Of a stretch of DNA of 46,820 nt, positions 42,158 to 46,820 are shown in pieces (position 1 is the stretch's first letter; every line of letters starts with the position of its first letter). A model generated the notes under the pieces. It did not search any database and had not been told where the DNA came from. It worked only from the letters and a program-made list of their open reading frames with translations. The translations under genes and the position numbers were made by a program. The DNA is taken from contig CADCCH010000011.1 in the NCBI GenBank assembly GCA_902799875.1, positions 26,434 through 73,253 of the forward strand, read 5' to 3'. This stretch comes from an uncultured Bacteroidales bacterium. GTDB taxonomy: Bacteria > Bacteroidota > Bacteroidia > Bacteroidales > Paludibacteraceae.

Positions 42158-43204
42158 TTACTTTCGATAAATCGCACACGACGCGTTGAACGCATCCAAT
42201 GCCGACAGAAACTCCTTCGTGTCCAGGAAGTAACTCGGATATGCTTCGCGCAACTCCTGCATCTTCTCGATCGACACCAGAATCACTGCCTCGTCCCCAC
42301 TCAAGCTCTGCTCCGTCTGCGTGAACATAGCCGATGCTTCATCCTCCTGCTCCAGCGTGTATAGGCGTCCCGTCACTATCTGGTTCCGGAAGTTGATCAG
42401 CAGCAAGCAATACTCCGTGTTACTCTGCGCAAACGTCTTCTCATCGTTCACCGTCACACGCAACGCTTGTAACTGATCCAGCAGCTTGTGCTTGTCCAAA
42501 AACTCAATATAATCACGGCAGTACTGCTCATGCGTAAAATCCGCATAACGTGCATTCACCGCACATCCCTCTTTCTGCGCAAATATCGCACTCACCAGCC
42601 GGAAGAACTCCCTCCAGATGCTGTTGTCGTTGATGTTCGCTTTCAGCGACGTACGCGAAATCAGACTCGCTGTCTCCACAGCCATTGCCCAACTATGCTC
42701 CAAACGCGTCCGTATCTGCAACTCCACACGCAGTCCGTCATAATCCGCATTCTCCGAATGATATTTATATACGTAATGGATGCTCCGGTAACCGCTATCT
42801 TTCGGCTCAACGATGTAGTTGTTCACTTTCTCCAACTCAAAATGTGCCGGACTAAACGTCGCCAATGCCGCTTCACATGCATGCAGATCCTCCAACGTCT
42901 CAAACACAAACCGCGCACCACCTATATCCTGCAGTCCACCAAGCCGCATACCGGTTGCCTCGTTGTTACGAAGCTTCTCTATAATCGATGTCATTCGCTT
43001 GATGCGCTGGGAGTAGAAGGCATACTTTACGTTCTGCTGAGCCAGATAGGTGGTCAGGCTCTCCACAAACTCACGAAGCACCGGCAAATGGGTCATTCGC
43101 CAGTCGCTGACTATCTGTACGGCCTCCGAACGCTTGAAAGCATCCACTCCTTCGGCATACAGATAAGTACCTACTCTATTTAAGTTACTCCGCGAGTATT
43201 TCAT
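42158..43204 (-). CDS. Stand-alone RelA/SpoT-domain alarmone synthetase
   Basis: This 348-aa protein is taken from the ATG at 43204, preceded by AAAAAGAT; a longer frame to 43300 would cross the promoter. The synthetase domain spans about residues 40-190: QRIKRMTSIIEKL (RxKxxxSIxxK), GLQDIGGARFVFETL (Asp for metal), DSGYRSIHYVYKY and LRVELQIRTRLEHSWAMAVE. All catalytic motifs are present, so (p)ppGpp-type synthesis is expected. No HD hydrolase, TGS or ACT domain is visible; a helical C-terminal domain of about 150 residues follows. It could serve in stress signalling, or as a toxic synthetase held in check by a partner. It follows an independent promoter and precedes the YoeB module by 32 nt. 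Confidence 0.85.
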   Translation of the reverse strand: MKYSRSNLNRVGTYLYAEGVDAFKRSEAVQIVSDWRMTHLPVLREFVESLTTYLAQQNVKYAFYSQRIKRMTSIIEKLRNNEATGMRLGGLQDIGGARFVFETLEDLHACEAALATFSPAHFELEKVNNYIVEPKDSGYRSIHYVYKYHSENADYDGLRVELQIRTRLEHSWAMAVETASLISRTSLKANINDNSIWREFFRLVSAIFAQKEGCAVNARYADFTHEQYCRDYIEFLDKHKLLDQLQALRVTVNDEKTFAQSNTEYCLLLINFRNQIVTGRLYTLEQEDEASAMFTQTEQSLSGDEAVILVSIEKMQELREAYPSYFLDTKEFLSALDAFNASCAIYRK

Positions 43205-43249
43205 ATCTTTTTCTATCCTTGTTTCTTCACGCACATGTGCATAATGCAA

Positions 43250-43270
43250 GCGGCGCGTTAAAAGCGCCGC
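43250..43270. promoter_or_regulatory. Inverted repeat at the alarmone synthetase start site
   Basis: GCGGCGC and GCGCCGC arms with a 7-nt loop touch the -7 box and would form a hairpin at the 5' end of the mRNA or be an operator. A perfect palindrome GCACATGTGC lies at 43231-43240. Confidence 0.65.
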
Positions 43271-43300
43271 AAAGGTACTGCTTTTTTTTGACATACACAA
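43270..43300 (-). promoter_or_regulatory. Repeated promoter cassette (alarmone synthetase)
   Basis: On the minus strand TTG at 43300-43298, 20 nt, then TACCTTTG at 43277-43270. Confidence 0.85.
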
Positions 43301-43378
43301 GGATTTAGCGTAAAATCTTAAGAAAAAAGCATTTTTTGTGAAGAAGAGGTAGAAATTTTCGAGTTAGAGATTAGGGAA

Positions 43379-44551
43379 TCAATACATCAACCCAAACGCC
43401 CAAAGCGGTATGATCTGGTTTGCTGCATACTCTATCTCATCGCGCACGACAAATCCGTTCGCCACTTCCGATATTTGTTTCTTGCCTTTCTTCTTGCCTC
43501 CAACCTCAAACGTGTAATCCCCCACGCTGAAATCACTCACACGCGACGATATCACATCATGCGTCACATGTAGCTGGTTATAGAAGAACGTCTCCCGCAC
43601 ATTGCCAATCTCCGCTTTCTCGCCTACTAATGCGTATTGGATATTCGTATTATTGAGGTACACCTTTTCCACTTTACCCAATCCGCGCATACCTCCCGTG
43701 TCATCGCGTAACTGACCAATCATATCCGCTTTCTCCATGAATAGCAAGTAACTCGGCACATCGTTCCTACTGATATGCAGTTCATTGGCCAACGCTTGCG
43801 ATTCCGGTTTGTACGGTGCATTCTGCGCCACAATCGATAACATCTGCCGTAACTTCCTTCCTGTCGCAGGACTCATCTTTGCGTAATGTGGAATATCCGA
43901 CTCCATCGTCTGACGGATCACGTTCTGCATACGTTCCTGAAAATCGCCTTCCAAAGCAAACGGATAGTAACCGTCTCGCAGGTACTGACGAAACAGCGGC
44001 AGCGGATGCGGCAATGCCTTTGGCTGTGCTTTTCCTGCTAATATCTCTTCCAAACTGTACACCGGCACATCTATCTTATGCACAAATTTCAAATACTCTC
44101 GGAACGACATCCCGTGCAGATGCCGCATGATCACACGTCGACTCAAATCAGCCTCACCATCCAGCAAATCCAGTATCGACGAACCCGTGATGAACACTTT
44201 CAATGCCGGATGCGTGTCGTATATCTGTTTTATCTCGCGACTCCAACCGTCGTATTTATGGATCTCATCGATGTACAGATGATCACCACCTTCCTTCACG
44301 AACTCATCTGCCAACTCTATCAGCGTGTGAACTGTGAAGTAACTATGATCGGCAGACACGTACAGACTATGCTCTTCCGGAGTCTCAATGATATGTTGCT
44401 TCACCATCGTGCTCTTACCTACACCTCGTCCACCCAGTAGGCATTGAAGGCGTTTGTCCCAATCCATTTGGTCGTACAGATACCGCTTGAAATCTACCGA
44501 TGTCAAGTCTAACTGCTCCTTCATGTACTGCAATAATGATGCGTCTATCAT
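43379..44551 (-). CDS. AAA ATPase, AAA_14 with DUF4143-like layout
   Basis: This 390-aa protein has Walker A GGRGVGKST at residues 40-48, Walker B HLYIDEIHKYDGW near residue 92 and VFITGSSILDLLDG near 119. The DUF4143-like region begins at about residue 205 (MESDIPHYAKMS) with the winged-helix segment ANELHISRNDVPSYLLFMEK. The C-terminal nuclease-like part is short (VRETFFYNQL, YTFEVGGKKKGKKQISEV). It belongs to the same broad group as the gene at 33309-34616 but is not a close copy. It has its own promoter and a distinctive hairpin-rich leader. Function unknown; these genes are often lost and gained between strains. Confidence 0.88.
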   Translation of the reverse strand: MIDASLLQYMKEQLDLTSVDFKRYLYDQMDWDKRLQCLLGGRGVGKSTMVKQHIIETPEEHSLYVSADHSYFTVHTLIELADEFVKEGGDHLYIDEIHKYDGWSREIKQIYDTHPALKVFITGSSILDLLDGEADLSRRVIMRHLHGMSFREYLKFVHKIDVPVYSLEEILAGKAQPKALPHPLPLFRQYLRDGYYPFALEGDFQERMQNVIRQTMESDIPHYAKMSPATGRKLRQMLSIVAQNAPYKPESQALANELHISRNDVPSYLLFMEKADMIGQLRDDTGGMRGLGKVEKVYLNNTNIQYALVGEKAEIGNVRETFFYNQLHVTHDVISSRVSDFSVGDYTFEVGGKKKGKKQISEVANGFVVRDEIEYAANQIIPLWAFGLMY

Positions 44552-44569
44552 AGCTTTGTTTATTTAATT

Positions 44570-44620
44570 TGCACTTTCTGCGGTGCACATTTTTATATTT
44601 TGTGCACTTTTCACGGTGCA
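44570..44620. promoter_or_regulatory. Two hairpin or operator repeats in ATPase leader
   Basis: Units at 44570-44587 and 44603-44620 have the form TGCACTTT-N3-CGGTGCA (15 of 18 identical); each has TGCAC/GTGCA arms. Between them GTGCACA (44583-44589) and TGTGCAC (44601-44607) form another inverted repeat. Confidence 0.65.
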
Positions 44621-44649
44621 AAAGTACTGCTTTTTTTTGATATATGCAA
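44619..44649 (-). promoter_or_regulatory. Repeated promoter cassette (ATPase)
   Basis: On the minus strand TTG at 44649-44647, 20 nt, then TACTTTTG at 44626-44619. The spacer is the same as at 34687-34717. Confidence 0.85.
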
Positions 44650-44690
44650 GTATTATCGCATTTTTTTGCGATTTTTGGGTGATTAGGCAT

Positions 44691-44720
44691 AAAAAAATCG
44701 CCCCGAAGAGCGATTTTTTT
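44691..44720. terminator. Bidirectional terminator after aspS
   Basis: AAAAAAATCGC and GCGATTTTTTT arms around an 8-nt loop, directly after the aspS stop. A second small hairpin (ATCGCA/TGCGAT, 44655-44672) lies beside it. Confidence 0.88.
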
Positions 44721-44721
44721 A

Positions 44722-46098
44722 TTACGGTGCCACGCGGTTGATGTCTCGTGGAAACATCGAACATTCTTTGACGTTCGCGATGCCCAGGAAACAAGCCGTG
44801 ATTCGCTCCAAACCAATCGCAAAACCTCCGTGAGGGGGCATGCCATTCTTGAAGGTATCGAGGTAGAAATGGAACGCATCCGGGTTCATCCCGCGGCGCA
44901 GCATCTTCTCGCGATAGTCCGCCTCTTTATGCATACGCTGACCACCTGAAGTAATCTCCAAACCGCGCATGAGGAGGTCGAAGCTGAGAGTCAGCGACGG
45001 GTCCTCGGGGTCGTCCATCGCATAGAAAGCACGGTGCTCCGACGGGAAATGGGTAACGAACACGAAGTCCGAACCGTATTTCTCGAAGGCGTACTTGCAG
45101 ATCGCACGTTCCTCTTCCGGCGCCAAGTCGTCTTCACCACGGTGGTCCGCTTCACAGAGGTGGTTCTCAAAGAGGATCTCATGAACCTCAGAGAGTTTCC
45201 ATGCCGGTACCTGCTCAGGGAGCACGGGATTAACCGCGTTGAGCAGATTAAGCTCGTGCGCACAGTCTTTCTCGACTGTAGCGATGATATGGCGGAGCAG
45301 TGCCGCTTCAAGTGTCATTACGTCCTCCTGTCCTTTGATGAAGCCCATCTCGACATCGAGGGAGATGTACTCATTGAGGTGACGGGAGGTGGCATGTTTC
45401 TCTGCGCGGTAGGCGGGAGCGATCTCAAAGACGCGCTCATAGACACCGACGCCGATCTGTTTGTAGAACTGCGGACTCTGCGCCAGATAGACCTGCTTGC
45501 CGAAATAATCCATCTTGAAGACGTTCGCGCCGCCTTCTGCTCCTTCACTCACGATCTTCGGGGTGAAGATCTGCGTGAAGCCATTAGCCGCGAGGAACTC
45601 ACCGAAGGCACGTGCGATGGTCGATTGTACCTTGAGGATCGCCATGTCGCGCGGGTTGCGGAGGGTAACCTGACGGTTGTCGAACTTATAACGCAGGAGT
45701 GTCTCTTCGTCGCCGAACTTAAGGGCGTTCATATCCACTACCTCGGCGGTTGTCGGGCGGGAGAGGACGCGGACCTCGGATACAGCGATCTCAATGGTGT
45801 TGTAGAAGGCTGCAGGATCCTTGATCTTAGCCTCATTGACCGTACCGGTGAGGGTGATCGCCATCTCGCGGCACAAGTCGTTCATCGCGATCTCTGCGCC
45901 AGTCTCGTTGAAGAACTTGGAGGTGTCGTTGCTGACAACGGCCTGCATGAGTCCGCGGGATTTGCGGAGGACGATGAAGCCGCCCCACTTGGTGACGCGG
46001 ACGTTATGGATCATGCCGGAAACGGTGACTTGCTCACCGACTTTGCAATTGTCGATGGTCACACCTTGCGGCTGATGATTGTTTACATCTAAGAACAT
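44722..46098 (-). CDS. aspS: Archaeal-type aspartyl-tRNA synthetase, probably non-discriminating
   Basis: This 458-aa class II synthetase has an OB-fold anticodon domain (about residues 15-110) and a catalytic domain with all three motifs: LAQSPQFYKQI, then FEIAPAYRAEKHATSRHLNE (motif 2), SLDVEMGFI, FDLLMRGLEITSGGQRMHKE and the end GGFAIGLERITACFLG (motif 3) with FPRDINRVAP. The pattern and length match the archaeal/eukaryotic AspRS form, not the 580-600-aa bacterial AspRS. His31 (SGMIHNVR) stands where discriminating archaeal enzymes have Trp, and non-discriminating ones often have His, so it may charge both tRNA-Asp and tRNA-Asn. Many databases would name it asparagine--tRNA ligase; AsnRS is the main alternative. 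Start at ATG 46098. Confidence 0.85.
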   Translation of the reverse strand: MFLDVNNHQPQGVTIDNCKVGEQVTVSGMIHNVRVTKWGGFIVLRKSRGLMQAVVSNDTSKFFNETGAEIAMNDLCREMAITLTGTVNEAKIKDPAAFYNTIEIAVSEVRVLSRPTTAEVVDMNALKFGDEETLLRYKFDNRQVTLRNPRDMAILKVQSTIARAFGEFLAANGFTQIFTPKIVSEGAEGGANVFKMDYFGKQVYLAQSPQFYKQIGVGVYERVFEIAPAYRAEKHATSRHLNEYISLDVEMGFIKGQEDVMTLEAALLRHIIATVEKDCAHELNLLNAVNPVLPEQVPAWKLSEVHEILFENHLCEADHRGEDDLAPEEERAICKYAFEKYGSDFVFVTHFPSEHRAFYAMDDPEDPSLTLSFDLLMRGLEITSGGQRMHKEADYREKMLRRGMNPDAFHFYLDTFKNGMPPHGGFAIGLERITACFLGIANVKECSMFPRDINRVAP

Positions 46099-46538
46099 AG
46101 TTGATGTATTTTTGAGTTAATCGAAAACACGCAGGTTTGTCCGCTACGTTGCACTTGCGTACTCGTGTATCCGGATCTTTGTCAGTTAGTAAGCAAGCTT
46201 CCACCTGCCAAACCTCCGTATCTACTTGTCTGCCGTCAAAAGACGACCGACACCTGCTCACGAAAACGCGCTACGCTTACAAGAAAACCGCTCATTGCAT
46301 TCGCTGCCGAAAACCTATGCAGCGTCCAGGTTGTTCCACCCGCATTGCGAAGCAGTTTTCGATCGTTTTTTTAGAGCGAAGCGATGTTTTCTTAAAGGCG
46401 GGAGGACGAGGGACTCGTACTAAACGAATGATGAAGAGTTGGCGAAGAGAACTCGCTCTCTAGGGACAACTCTTCATCAAGCGTTAGGCTGTATAGCCAT
46501 ACCGCCGCGTTTTTGATTTCCTCTAATTAAAAGATCAA
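46099..46538. other. 440-bp intergenic region between rplQ and aspS
   Basis: There is no credible protein frame. It contains a strong inverted repeat (46430-46478) near rplQ, a GGCT/AGCC hairpin at about 46487-46498, and several GCGAAGCG-like palindromes. It could hold a structured RNA or be the 3' end of the ribosomal-protein operon plus the aspS leader. I did not recognise tmRNA, RNase P or SRP RNA. Confidence 0.5.
46430..46478. repeat. 12-bp perfect inverted repeat
   Basis: GATGAAGAGTTG (46430-46441) pairs perfectly with CAACTCTTCATC (46467-46478). The loop contains a second short stem on the minus strand (AGAGA...TCTCT). No T-tract follows, so it is not a simple terminator. Confidence 0.8.
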
Positions 46539-46820
46539 TTATTCAGCGGCAGGAGCTTCTGCTACAGGAGCGGCCTCTTCTGCTACAGCAGCGACTTCTT
46601 CCTTAACGGCTTTTTTGCCGGCGCGGCGGGTAGCTTTCTTAGCAGCTTTCTTGGTCTCCTTGAGCATGTTCTCATTGTAGTCAACGAGCTCGATGATACA
46701 CATCTCAGCAGCATCGCCCAGACGGAAACCGGTGCGGAGGATACGGGTGTAACCACCGGGGCGGTTAGCGATCTTCTCGCCTACATTCTGGAAGAGTTCG
46801 GTAACGACCTCTTTCTGCTT
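46539..46820 (-). CDS. rplQ: 50S ribosomal protein L17 (C-terminal part)
   Basis: The frame is open from the right edge (93 codons) to the TAA at 46539-46541. The sequence [20 protein letters not shown] followed by [20 protein letters not shown] and ELVDYNEN is typical of bacterial L17, which sits near the exit tunnel of the large subunit. The C-terminal tail is long and rich in Ala, Lys and Glu (about 40 residues after the core), as is usual in Bacteroidetes. The N-terminus lies outside the window. Confidence 0.96.
   Translation of the reverse strand, partial: KQKEVVTELFQNVGEKIANRPGGYTRILRTGFRLGDAAEMCIIELVDYNENMLKETKKAAKKATRRAGKKAVKEEVAAVAEEAAPVAEAPAAE

Noticed and set aside
43205..43300. 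Longer start for the alarmone synthetase
   Set aside because: The extra frame runs through the promoter boxes and the start-site palindrome.
44722..46098. Asparaginyl-tRNA synthetase
   Set aside because: The motif 2 region and the sequence HLNEYISLDVEMGF fit the archaeal-type AspRS better; AsnRS is kept as an alternative.
46137..46463. 108-codon plus-strand frame in the rplQ-aspS gap
   Set aside because: It has an arginine/serine-rich product of random appearance, spans the inverted repeat and has no promoter or resemblance to any family I know.
46099..46538. tmRNA, RNase P RNA, 6S RNA or a tRNA
   Set aside because: I found no tRNA-like acceptor and T-arm, no conserved RNase P core and no resume reading frame; 6S cannot be judged by eye.

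Overview
The window comes from a member of the Bacteroidota, most likely the order Bacteroidales. The evidence is a PorW/SprE-type component of the type IX secretion system (T9SS), several very large signal-peptide proteins with T9SS-like C-terminal tails, promoters of the Bacteroidetes form TTG-N20-TAnnTTTG, A-rich leaders in place of Shine-Dalgarno sites, and families common in this order (DUF3987, KilA-N, DUF4143 ATPases, InlB-type repeat proteins). Almost every gene is on the minus strand; only two accessory genes (25831-27123 and 27375-27776) are on the plus strand.

Region 1 (1-22801, minus) is a tightly packed, operon-like run. In transcription order it holds a 2249-aa surface/secreted protein, a 45-aa proline-rich small protein not obvious from ORF length, secreted proteins of 611, 666, 535 and 1908 aa, an outer-membrane barrel protein, TsaB, and the PorW/SprE lipoprotein, which runs off the left edge. 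Gaps are mostly 0-13 nt (40 nt at the largest). Secreted cargo and a component of its probable export machine lie in one run.

Region 2 (22.8-34.8 kb) is an accessory region: a DUF1016/YhcG-type nuclease, a KilA-N protein, a broken Bro-N gene, a DUF3987 protein, two unrecognised proteins, an Lnb-like DUF4105 membrane protein, a HipBA toxin-antitoxin pair and two AAA ATPases (DUF234 and DUF4143 types). Several of these genes lie between a 5' fragment, or a leader or promoter copy, of the next gene and the next gene itself. Seven promoters in the window share the same architecture, and five share a nearly invariant spacer.

Region 3 (34.8-41.6 kb) is a second giant secreted protein (2207 aa), again followed directly by a 50-aa small protein that resembles the one in region 1. 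The two giant/small pairs are the most interesting candidate for an undescribed system in the window.

Region 4 (41.6-46.8 kb) holds a YoeB-type toxin-antitoxin pair, a stand-alone RelA/SpoT-domain alarmone synthetase, a third AAA ATPase with DUF4143-like layout, an archaeal-type aspartyl-tRNA synthetase (probably non-discriminating), a 440-bp intergenic region with a strong inverted repeat, and the C-terminal end of rplQ (ribosomal protein L17). I saw no tRNA, rRNA, CRISPR array or transposase gene.
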